Source: CAVTHW01 sp963734625 (lineage in GTDB: Bacteria > Acidobacteriota > Terriglobia > Bryobacterales > Bryobacteraceae). From it: a stretch of DNA of 64,000 nucleotides. The DNA is taken from assembly GCA_963734625.1 (NCBI GenBank), contig CAVTHW010000022.1, forward strand, positions 274,315 through 338,314. The letters are read 5' to 3'. The translations under genes were made by a program, and so were the position numbers. Below, piece after piece: positions 52,685 to 64,000 of the stretch (position 1 is its first letter; each line of letters opens with the position of its first letter). Below the pieces are notes generated by a model, which worked only from the letters and a program-made list of their open reading frames with translations, was not told where the DNA came from and did not search any database.

Positions 52685-55415
52685 ATGAAAAAGTTCAAGA
52701 AACTCGGCCAGGATTCGGAAACAACGATCCTGAAGAGACCCCAGCCCCTTGACGTATTCTTCTCGCCGGAGAGCGTCGCGGTCATCGGGGCTACGGAGAC
52801 GCCCGGCACGGTTGGACGAACCGTGCTCTGGAATCTCATCAGCACGCCGTTCGGTGGCACGGTTTACCCGGTCAACCTGAAACGGCCCAGTGTGCTCGGC
52901 ATCAAGGCCTACCCGAACATCAGCTCCGTGCCGGAGCGGGTGGACCTGGCGGTCATCATTACGCCGGCGCAGGTGATCCCCAGCGTCATCCGGGAGTGCG
53001 GGGAAAACGGCGTCAAGGCCGCGATTGTCATTTCGGCCGGCTTCAAGGAGCTCGGGCCACAGGGCGCGCAGCTCGAACGCCAGTTGCTGGAGGAGGCGCG
53101 CAAGGGCGGAGTGCGGATCATCGGCCCCAATTGCCTGGGCGTAATGAGCCCGCCCACGGGGCTGAACGCCACCTTCGCCCGGGGCATGGCGCGGCCGGGC
53201 TCGGTGGGCTTCATCAGCCAGAGCGGCGCGCTGTGCACGGCCGTTCTCGACTGGAGCTTCAAGGAACTGGTGGGTTTCAGCGCGTTCCTTTCCATCGGCG
53301 CGATGGTGGACGTAAGTTGGGGCGACCTGATTTATTATCTCGGGGACGATCCGCGCACCAAGTCGATCTTGATCTACATGGAATCGATCGGCGACGCCCG
53401 GTCGTTCCTGTCGGCGGCGCGTGAAGTGGCTCTTACCAAGCCGATCATCGTGATCAAGGCGGGGCGCACCGCGGCGGGCGGCAAGGCGGCCGCTTCGCAC
53501 ACCGGGTCGCTCACCGGCTCGGACGACGTGTTCGACGCGGCCTTCCGCCGCAGCGGCGTGCTGCGAGTGAGCCAGATCTCCGACCTGTTCGACATGGCCG
53601 AGGTGCTGGGGAAGCAGCCGCCACCCAAGGGCCCCAAACTGACCATCCTGACCAACGCGGGCGGCCCGGCGGTTCTGGCGACAGACACGCTCATCACCAG
53701 CGGCGGGGAACTGACCGAACTGTCCAAGGAGACGTTCGAGGAGTTCAACTCATTCCTGCCCTCCACCTGGAGCCGCAACAATCCGGTGGACATCATCGGG
53801 GACGCCACGCCGGAGCGCTACGCCAAGGCGCTCAAGACGGCGGCCAAGGATCCCAATGCCGACGGCATGCTGGTGGTGTTGACGCCGCAGGACATGACCG
53901 ACCCCACCGCAGATCGCCGAGCAGCTCAAGCCCTACTCCAACATGGGCGGCAAGCCGGTGCTGGCAAGCTGGATGGGCGGGCCGGAAGTGGCCGCCGGCG
54001 AAGCGATCCTGAACGCCGCGGGAATCCCGACGTTCGCTTATCCGGATACCGCCGCCCGCATGTTCACCTACATGTGGCACTACAGCGAGAACCTGCGCAG
54101 CATCTACGAGACGCCGGTCTTCGCGCCGACCACTCCCGAAGCCACGAAGGCCGAGGAAATCATCCGGAAGGCCAGGGAGGGCGGCCGGACGATCCTGACG
54201 GAGTTCGAGTCCAAGCAGGTGCTCTCGGCTTACGGGATCCCGACCGTCGAAACGCGGGTCGCCAAGACCGAGAAGGAGGCCGTGAAGGCCGCCGGCGAGA
54301 TCGGCTTCCCGGTGGTGCTGAAACTGTTCTCGGAGACGATCACCCACAAGACCGACGTGGGCGGAGTTCAGTTGAACCTCAAGGACGCCGACGCGGTGGC
54401 CGCCGCCTTCCGCAAGATCGAATCCTCGGTGAAGGAGAAGGCCGGGGAGGGCCACTTCCTGGGCGTCACGGTCCAGCCGATGATCAAACTGGAGGGCTAC
54501 GAGATCATCCTCGGCAGCAGCCTGGACCCGCAGTTCGGGCCGGTCATCCTGTTCGGCATGGGCGGCCAGTTGGTGGAAGTCTTCAAGGATCGCGCGCTGG
54601 GCCTGCCGCCGCTCAACACGACTCTGGCGCGGCGCATGATGGAGCAGACCAAGATCTACAAGGCGCTCAAGGGAGTCCGCGGACGCAAGTCGGTGGACTT
54701 GGCGGCGCTGGAACAGATGCTGGTGCGCTTCAGCCAGCTCGTCGTCGAGCAGCCGTGGATCAAGGAGATCGACATCAACCCGATGCTGGCCTCCCCGGAA
54801 CGCCTGATCGCGCTGGATGCCCGGGTTGTGGTTCACGACCAGAGCGTGAAGGAGAGCGACTTGCCGAAGCTCCCCATACGGCCATATCCCACCCAGTACG
54901 TTGGTTCGTGGAAGACGAAGGACGGCGCGGCGCTTCAAGTCCGGCCGATCCGGCCCGAGGACGAGCCGCTGGTGGTGAAGTTCCACGAGTCGCTCTCCGA
55001 ACGGACCGTCTACCAGCGCTACCTCCAGGCATTCAAGCTCAGCCAGCGCGTGATTCACGAGCGTCTCATCCGCATTTGCTTTATTGACTATGACCAGGAG
55101 ATGGCCCTGGTCGCGGAAGTCAAAGACCCGCAGACCGGAGAGCCCACGATCGTGGGGATCGGCCGCCTGCGGGCGCTCCGTGGCAGTAAAGACGCCGAAT
55201 TTGCGGTCCTGGTGAGTGACCAGTATCAGGGCCAGGGCTTGGGCACCGAACTGACCCGGCGGCTGATTGACGTGGGCCGGCAGGAGAAGGTGGCGAGAAT
55301 CTTCGGAGACGTGCTCCAGGATAACGTCGTGATGCGCCACGTCTGCGAGAAGCTCGGGTTCAAGTTTCAGGGCGAGCCCGACGATCAGGTGCTCAAGGCT
55401 GAAATCACCTTGTGA
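52685..55415 (+). CDS. ADP-forming acyl-CoA synthetase fused to a GNAT acetyltransferase (one frame break)
   Basis: About 910 residues in two frames joined near 53912 by one surplus base. Domains in order: CoA-binding Rossmann domain (about 25-150, SVAVIGATETPG), two succinyl-CoA-ligase-like domains with the phosphorylated histidine in AASHTGSLTGSDD, an ATP-grasp domain (about 510-730, ITHKTDVGGVQLNLKDADAV) and a GNAT domain at the C-terminus (QYQGQGLGTELTRRLID). The same architecture is known for Pat/PatZ protein acetyltransferases. With the histidine retained, acetate-CoA ligase activity is also possible. The stop overlaps the hydrogenase protease start. Confidence 0.87.
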
Positions 55416-55882
55416 CGCCCGCGGCGATCCAAAGGAGGTCCGGGGCGTTGGTCATCGGTTGCGGCAACGCGGACCGGGGTGATGACGCAGCGGGCCTCCT
55501 GGTAGCTCGCCGTTTGCGCGCTTTGGGGGTCGAGGCGCAGGAACAGAGCGGGGAAGCAGCAGCTCTTTTGGAAGCCTGGAAGGCCGTTCCCGCCGGCCGG
55601 CCGGTCATTGTGGTGGACGCCGCGGTGACCGGATCCCCTCCGGGCTCCATCTCTTTCTGGGACGCTGCCTCTTCTCAATGGAGCGCCGGAGCCTTGCGCT
55701 GCTCCACCCACGCTCTGGGAGTGGAGGAGGCCATCGCGCTAGGCAAAGCTCTCGGAGTCCTACCTCAGCCTTTGCTCATCTATGGAATTGAGGGATCTAA
55801 CTTCGCGTTTGGCAGCGAGCCTTCCGCGGAGGTTCTGCACGCCGTTGAGGAACTCGCTAACCGCATTGCGCTGGAGGGTTGA
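55412..55882 (+). CDS. hydrogenase maturation endopeptidase (HycI/HyaD-like)
   Basis: A 156-residue protease that trims the C-terminus of a NiFe-hydrogenase large subunit after metal insertion. VIGCGNADRGDDAAGLLVAR matches the family start, with the nickel-sensing aspartate in GDD; IVVDAAVTG and STHALGVEEAIAL follow. The GTG at 55412 overlaps the preceding stop as GTGA. It begins the hyp gene run. No hydrogenase structural gene lies in this window. Confidence 0.83.
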   Translation: MTPAAIQRRSGALVIGCGNADRGDDAAGLLVARRLRALGVEAQEQSGEAAALLEAWKAVPAGRPVIVVDAAVTGSPPGSISFWDAASSQWSAGALRCSTHALGVEEAIALGKALGVLPQPLLIYGIEGSNFAFGSEPSAEVLHAVEELANRIALEG

Positions 55883-58079
<2,197 letters not shown>

Positions 58080-58088
58080 GGTTCTATT

Positions 58089-58342
58089 ATGTGTCTTGCC
58101 GTGCCTGGGAAGATCGTAAGCATTTTTGAGGAAGACCCGCCGGAAGTGCGTCGCGGAAAAGTGGATTTCGCGGGCGTTCAAAAAGAGATCTGCCTGGCTT
58201 ACACTCCCGAAGCCTCCATCGGCGACTACGTGATTGTCCATGTCGGTTTTGCTTTAAGCGTGGTGGACGAAGACGAGGCGCAAAAGATCTTCGACACGCT
58301 CCGCGAAATGGAGCTGCTCGAAGAGGCGGAGACTAGCGGCCC

Positions 58343-58346
<4 letters not shown>
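58089..58346 (+). CDS. hypC: hydrogenase assembly chaperone HypC
   Basis: An 85-residue chaperone that with HypD carries the iron-cyanide-carbonyl unit to the hydrogenase. It begins MCLAVPGKIVSI with the essential N-terminal cysteine; YVIVHVGFALSVVDEDEA is the other conserved part. It is located nine bases after hypF and overlaps hypD by four bases (GTGA). Confidence 0.95.
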
Positions 58347-59431
<1,085 letters not shown>

Positions 59432-59435
<4 letters not shown>

Positions 59436-60478
59436 AAGAGATCGAACTAGTCTGCCCTGTTCCGCGTCTCGCCGGCGACCGCGTGCTGCTGGCGCACGGC
59501 GGTGGTGGAAAGCTGACCAATCAGCTCATCGAGAAGATCTTCCTGCCGGCCTTTGCCAACCCGGCGCTCGATGCGCGCCACGACGGAGCGGTGGTGATGG
59601 TGCCGGGGCAGCGCCTGGCAATGACCACGGATTCCTACGTGGTGCGGCCGCTGATCTTCCCCGGCGGAACCATTGGCGAGCTGGCGGTTTATGGGACCGT
59701 GAACGACCTGGCTATGTGCGGCGCGCGCCCGCTCTATCTGACGGCCGGTTTCATTCTGGAAGAGGGCCTCGCGCTCGAGAAGCTGCGAACGGTGGTCGAT
59801 TCGATGCACGCGGCGGTCCGGCGCGCCGGCGTCACGCTCGTCGCCGGAGACACGAAGGTGGTCGATAAGGGTAAGGGCGACGAGATGTTCATCACCACGG
59901 CGGGGGTCGGCGTGGTGGAGACGGCGCTCGACATCCGGCCGGCCTCGGTTCAGCCTGGAGACGCCATCATCGTGAGCGGGGAACTGGGCGCGCACGGCGT
60001 CGCCATCCTTTCGGTGCGGGAGGGGCTGGAGTTCGAAGCGCCGATCGTGAGCGATACGGCCCCGCTGTGGGAACCGGTCAGAGCGTTGCTCGAAGCTGGC
60101 ATCGAAGTTCACTGTCTGCGGGATCTCACGCGGGGAGGGCTGGCTTCGGCGCTGAACGAGATTTCGACGGCTCGCGGCGTCGGAATGCGGATCGAGGAGG
60201 CGAGCGTCCCGGTGGACGAAGTCGTCAAAGGCGCTTGCGAAATCCTGGGCCTGGACCCGCTCTACGTGGCCAACGAGGGCCGGTTCGCGGCCTTCGTGCC
60301 CGAACCCCAGGCCGCCAGGGCGGTGGAGATTCTAAACGCTCTTCCGGTCTCGGCGCGGGCGGCGCGAATTGGGGAAGTGACGGCCGAGCCGCGCGGGCTG
60401 GTCACGCTCCGCAGCCGCATCGGCGGCAGCCGCGTGCTGGACATGCTGAGCGGCGAGCAATTGCCGCGAATCTGCTGA
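59432..60478 (+). CDS. hypE: carbamoyl-phosphate-derived cyanide-forming protein HypE
   Basis: HypE dehydrates the thiocarboxamide received from HypF to thiocyanate on its C-terminal cysteine. The 348-residue chain starts in ATGA overlap with hypD. LLAHGGGGKLTNQLIEKIF near the N-terminus, GDTKVVDKGKGDE and the C-terminal LPRIC, with the reactive cysteine last, are all present. The frame is intact. It is the final gene of the hyp run. Confidence 0.95.
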
Positions 60479-60659
60479 GAAGATTCACCACAAAGCCACA
60501 AAGCCACAACGATCGGACAGGCATTTCTTCGCGTCTTGGCGTCTTGCGTGAGTCCCCACCGGTATCGCGGCGAGCAGACTCACGCCAAGGCGCAAAGGCG
60601 CAAAGAGAACATCATTCACCTTCTTCTTCGTGCCTTTGTGTCTTTGTGGTGAAATCTTC
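60479..60659. repeat. large imperfect palindrome between hypE and clpS
   Basis: The outer arms match over about 26 bases (60479-60503 against 60634-60659, GAAGATTTCACCACAAAG type). An inner pair around 60543-60553 and 60579-60591 also complements (CTTGCGTGAGT type). The element fills the gap between the convergent genes and its right arm touches the clpS stop. It could end transcription in both directions or be a dispersed MITE-like repeat. Confidence 0.65.
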
Positions 60660-61008
60660 AGGCTGGCTCGACGCTGGCCGACATGGAGCCCTTGCAGTTG
60701 GGCATGCGCCAGTCTACCCCGTAGGCGTGGATCTGGTCGCGCGCGAACTCGGCCTGGGGCAACTCGCAGGTGATCACGATGGTCCGCCCGGTGGTGTCCA
60801 CTTCCACGGCGTGCTGAAAGGCCTCGGCTTGGGAGAACAGGAACAGGCGCGCCAGCATCTCCACCACATAGTCATAGGTGTGCTGGTCGTCGTCGAGCAG
60901 GACTACGTGATAGAGCGGCGCGAGCCGTTCCTGATCGCGCACCTCGGTTTCGGGCGTCGCCGCGGGCTGGGACATCGATCCATACAGAGTACTAGAATCC
61001 GCGGCCAT
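60658..61008 (-). CDS. clpS: ClpS-like adaptor protein
   Basis: A 116-residue adaptor that delivers N-end-rule substrates to the ClpA/ClpC unfoldase. YHVVLLDDDQHTYDYVVEML holds the N-degron-binding site, and AFQHAVEVDTTGRTIVITCE is the second conserved part. The N-terminal 30 residues are variable; ATG 60975 (MSQPAAT) is an alternative start. Placement beside the tmRNA gene puts two protein-quality-control functions back to back. Confidence 0.88.
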   Translation of the reverse strand: MAADSSTLYGSMSQPAATPETEVRDQERLAPLYHVVLLDDDQHTYDYVVEMLARLFLFSQAEAFQHAVEVDTTGRTIVITCELPQAEFARDQIHAYGVDWRMPNCKGSMSASVEPA

Positions 61009-61036
61009 TAGGTAGCTGGAGGCAATCGGATATAAT
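61008..61036 (+). promoter_or_regulatory. promoter of ssrA
   Basis: TATAAT at 61031-61036 is a perfect -10 box, with TTAGGT at 61008-61013 as a weak -35 box at 17-base spacing. The distance to the predicted tmRNA 5' end at 61046 is right for a transcription start. Confidence 0.65.
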
Positions 61037-61045
61037 ACAGACGAG

Positions 61046-61396
61046 GGGGGCGAAACGGATTCGACGGGATTGGATTGTTACGAAGAGGCGTGCCGGGTTC
61101 CGAGCTCCCGTAAAACGATCGGAAAACTAAAACTGCCAATACGCAGTTTGCATTCGCTGCCTAATTAGTTAGGCAGCCGCTCCGGCGGTTGAGCCCGCGC
61201 GACAGTCGGCCGGCGTCATATTGCGGGATAGGTCGAGGGCTTCGGTCCGGAGCCGTAAACCGAGATCAATCGGGCTAGGCCGCAGCTGTTCTTGCCGGTT
61301 CTAATGCGGCGGCCGAAAAAACTGAATCGGATACGCACGTAGTCTCTTCGCGATAGGCTTTCTCGGACGCGGGTTCAACTCCCGCCGCCTCCACCA
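61046..61396 (+). ncRNA. ssrA: transfer-messenger RNA (ssrA)
   Basis: The 5' end GGGGGCGAAACGGATTCGAC and the 3' end with GGTTCAACTCCCGCC followed by CCTCCACCA form the tRNA-like part; GGGGGCG pairs with CGCCTCC. The tag frame runs 61135-61164 and encodes ANTQFAFAA before TAA, so the added peptide is A-ANTQFAFAA. The segments after the tag (for example CTAATTAGTTAG) can fold into the usual pseudoknots. It rescues ribosomes stalled on broken mRNAs. Confidence 0.95.
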
Positions 61397-61400
61397 CGCT

Positions 61401-62681
61401 TTACTGTTTTAACTGCCGCAGGATCTCGAAGAACTCGGGGAACGAGACGGAGGCTGCCTCCGCCCCCTGGATCGTACACTCGCCTTCGGCGCGAAGCGCG
61501 GCGATGGCGAAGGCCATGGCGATGCGGTGGTCCCCGAAGGAATCGAGTTCCGCCGCCTGAAAGCGCTGGCCTCCGTGGACGAAGAAACCGTCGTCCAAGA
61601 CCTCCACCTCCACTCCCATGCGCTTCAGATTTTCGGCCAGTGTGGCGATGCGGTCGGTTTCCTTGATGCGAAGCTCTCTGGCATCGCGCACCCGCAGGCC
61701 CTCTGCGCTAGCCGCGCACAGGACCGCGAGCACCGGGATCTCATCGATCAGCGCGGCGGTCAAATCCTTTTCGATGAGGCCGCCACGGATGGAGGACGCT
61801 TCCACCAGGATGTCGCCGGCCGGCTCGCCGTGCTCCTGCGAGAGGTTCTGAATGCGTATCCGCGCTCCCATGGACACCAGGAAATCCAGCAGCGCCGCGC
61901 GTGTCGGATTCAGCCCGACTCCCTGAATAAGCAGCCTGGAACCGGGGACCAGAAGTGCGGCGACTAGAAAGAACGCCGCGGAGGATAAATCGCTTGGCAC
62001 GAGAAGTTGCCGCGCGTTGAGCTCGGGCCGCCCGCTCAGCGTGATCAAGCCGCCCTTCTTCTCGATCCTGGCCCCGAATTCCCGAAGGGCGATTTCGGTG
62101 TGGTCGCGGCTGAGAATCGGCTCATGCACCGTGGTGCGGCCCTCGGCGTAAAGGCCGGCGAACAGCACGCAGGTCTTGACCTGGGCGCTGGGGACCGGCA
62201 TTTCGTAGTCGATGGTCCGCAGCGGACCGCCCCGGATCTCCAGCGGCGGGAACCGGCCCTCGCGCGCTTCGATGGCGGCGCCCATGCGGCGCAACGGCAG
62301 CATGACTCGCTCCATCGGGCGGCGGCAGAGCGAAGCGTCGCCGGAGATGCGGCTGATGAAAGGCTGCCCGGCCAGGATACCGGACAGCATGCGGATCGTC
62401 GACCCCGAATTGCCGGCGTCGAGCAGTTCGGCGGGCTCGCGCAGACCATCGAGGCCGCGTCCGTGAATGCGGACCTCCGCCCCCTCCGTCCTGACTTCCA
62501 CCCCCAACGCCCCGAGGCAGCCGAGCGTGGACCGGCAATCGGCGCCCGTCGAGTAGTTGCGAAGCGTACTCACGCCCTTGGCGACGGCCGCCAGCATCGC
62601 ATACCGGTGGGAGATTGACTTGTCGCCGGGAAGGCGTACAGTGCCTGTCAATCGGGAGGCGGGGGCGATTCGCTCGAGCAT
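61401..62681 (-). CDS. aroA: 3-phosphoshikimate 1-carboxyvinyltransferase (EPSP synthase)
   Basis: Sixth enzyme of the shikimate pathway: joins shikimate-3-phosphate and phosphoenolpyruvate. The 426-residue chain shows LPGDKSISHRYAML at the N-terminus, LDAGNSGSTIRMLSGILAGQ, DASLCRRPMERVM, PSAQVKTCVLFAGLYAEG, RELRIKETDRI and FGDHRIAMAFAIAAL, the full set of substrate-binding motifs. The ATG at 62681 is natural. It converges on the tmRNA, ending four bases from it. Confidence 0.96.
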   Translation of the reverse strand: MLERIAPASRLTGTVRLPGDKSISHRYAMLAAVAKGVSTLRNYSTGADCRSTLGCLGALGVEVRTEGAEVRIHGRGLDGLREPAELLDAGNSGSTIRMLSGILAGQPFISRISGDASLCRRPMERVMLPLRRMGAAIEAREGRFPPLEIRGGPLRTIDYEMPVPSAQVKTCVLFAGLYAEGRTTVHEPILSRDHTEIALREFGARIEKKGGLITLSGRPELNARQLLVPSDLSSAAFFLVAALLVPGSRLLIQGVGLNPTRAALLDFLVSMGARIRIQNLSQEHGEPAGDILVEASSIRGGLIEKDLTAALIDEIPVLAVLCAASAEGLRVRDARELRIKETDRIATLAENLKRMGVEVEVLDDGFFVHGGQRFQAAELDSFGDHRIAMAFAIAALRAEGECTIQGAEAASVSFPEFFEILRQLKQ

Positions 62682-62896
62682 TGGAGATTCACCATTCTAT
62701 CCCGCCGCCCGAGCCGCGTGCCGCGCCACGCGGGAGGCCCGGCGGGTGGTACTTTGTCCTGATTGTTAACTGAAGTTATGAGCCCGGCCTATCTAAATTC
62801 AATATAGCTGCAGCCTTGCAATAAGCCCTATAATCAGCAGGCGATCATTCTGCCGCGTCTTGGCGGAACGATCTGCATGTTCTCGGGGAGATTCCC

Positions 62897-64000
62897 ATGA
62901 TGCCTCTAGAGCTCATTGCCAGCCACAAGAGAAAGGGGTATGTACTTATCGCATTTACGCTCACGCTGATGCTCCTGCTCGGCACCGCCGGTCTGACCTT
63001 CGACGTGGGGCGCATGTACATCACCAAGAACGAGGCGCAATCCTTCTGCGACGCAGCCGCTCTGTATGCTGTCTGGAAGCTGAACGGGAAGCTCGACGGC
63101 ATTACCGCCGCCAGGGCCGCCGCTCTGGCCACGCCGAAACAGTGGGATTTCGGAACCAGGCCATTCGATCCGTCCCGGACGACCGTTGAATTCGCCACGG
63201 CATTCGCGGGCCCTTGGGTTCAGAATCCTAATCCCGCCGCCGACTACATCTACGCGCGGGTCAGCACCAGCGTGCTCCTTCCTATGGCGCTCATTCCGGC
63301 AGTGACCGGCGTGTTCCAGTCCACGATTGCAGCCAGAGCTATTGCCAAGCAGGCGCCCATCTCCGGCACCCCCAACAACATTTTCCCGTTTGCCCCTCTC
63401 TGGATGGTGCCCGGGGGGGCAACCCCCCGCCAGGATCCTCTGCGCCAACTCCGTCGGATCCCTATGGCATGACCCCGGCCCGCACCGGGCGGAATTCTCC
63501 GAACGATCTCCAACAGGGCGGCATCTACACGCTGCGTGGCCCGTCAAAGTTGAAGAACGTAGCGGGCGACATGTGCCAAAACGACACAACCTACATGCAG
63601 TATGAGTACCGCAAAGCGAGCGGCGAGCCCGAGCGCGGTTTCATCTGGGACACCAACTCGATGAGCGATATCAAGGATGCCATCCAGGGAAATGCCGTGC
63701 CGCAGGATGGCCACTCGATTAATATTGGCGACAACGTCATTACGGGCTGTGTCTTCTGCCTGGTCCCAGGTACCAGGCAGGTGGCGACTAAGGCAATACA
63801 GGATCGAGTTGCCAGCGACACCAATGCCACGGCCCCGAATTACCAAGCTTACTCGGGCGGAAGCGGCGGCACGGGCAACAGCAGGAGAATGGTCGTCGTG
63901 CCCATGGTAACTGGCATCTGCGACGGAGCTGCCAATTGCCCGACCAACCCCGACCCTGACGGGCCGACTTTCGGCGCGAACACCGTAATCGGTTTCGCGT
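62897..64000 (+). CDS. TadE/TadG-like pilus-assembly protein (frame break; cut by window end)
   Basis: The start ATG 62897 follows GGGGAGATTCCC. The N-terminal helix with RKGYVLIAFTLTLMLLLGTAGLTFDVGRMYITKNEAQSF-type layout (here about residues 12-50) is that of TadG/TadE pseudopilin-like proteins. The frame stops at 63472, but the next frame continues without a stop from PSDPYGMTPARTG to the window edge (QGGIYTLRGPSK, MVVVPMVTGICDG). The break is in the GGGGGGG/CCCCCC run at 63412-63428 and fits one missing base. The protein is at least 365 residues; its end is not visible. Confidence 0.75.

Noticed and set aside
60479..60659. Possible CRISPR array because of repeated CACAAAG-like units
   Set aside because: The units are not regularly spaced and form inverted, not direct, repeats; no cas gene is nearby.

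Overview
The window is a high-GC bacterial chromosome segment, most likely from an Acidobacteriota genome close to Bryobacterales/Solibacter. The basis is the gene content: a Ccm locus with CxxxY-type CcmE, Rieske/cytochrome b genes next to multihaem cytochromes, DUF1080 and DUF72 proteins, an imuB-dnaE2 cassette and a GDP-mannose epimerase. No rRNA is present, so the assignment is an inference. Many genes carry single-base frame breaks with conserved protein on both sides, which looks like a draft or metagenome assembly.

Layout. 1-3.1 kb: the lipopolysaccharide-export permeases lptF and lptG, then a metallo-beta-lactamase-fold hydrolase. 3.2-9.5 kb: a compact cytochrome c maturation operon (ccmE, F, H, a CcmI-like zinc-ribbon protein, an exported protein, ccmA, B, C and a CcmD-like peptide). 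10.2-17 kb: a redox operon of Rieske protein, cytochrome b, three multihaem units carrying 22 CxxCH motifs in two reading frames, a four-cluster ferredoxin and an NrfD-type quinone-interacting membrane subunit. The Ccm operon would supply its haem attachment.

17-31 kb is an accessory island. It holds three toxin-antitoxin remnants (hicBA, higBA, parDE type) in which the antitoxin is intact and the toxin is broken each time. It also has an integrase fragment, EF-P, a trypsin-like protease and a large secreted GH54-type glycosidase. A leftward set of four genes looks like an antiviral locus: an Mrr-like nuclease with a long unknown C-terminal part, a TIR-like/PD-(D/E)XK fusion, a small PD-(D/E)XK nuclease and a YaaC-like protein.

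30-44 kb: a Rieske-flavodoxin fusion, a frameshifted patatin/BamA-like protein, a BON lipoprotein, an NRAMP-like transporter, a serine hydrolase, a GT39-like membrane protein, a CapK-like ligase divergent from an ATP-grasp protein, and DUF1080 and DUF72 proteins. 44-52.6 kb: the mutagenesis pair imuB-dnaE2 (dnaE2 badly frame-broken), GDP-mannose 3,5-epimerase with mannose-1-phosphate guanylyltransferase, and an MFS transporter. 52.7-60.5 kb: an acyl-CoA synthetase/GNAT fusion coupled to hydrogenase maturation genes (protease, hypF, hypC, hypD, hypE). 60.5-64 kb: a large palindrome, clpS, tmRNA, aroA and the start of a Tad-pilus-like gene cut by the window end.
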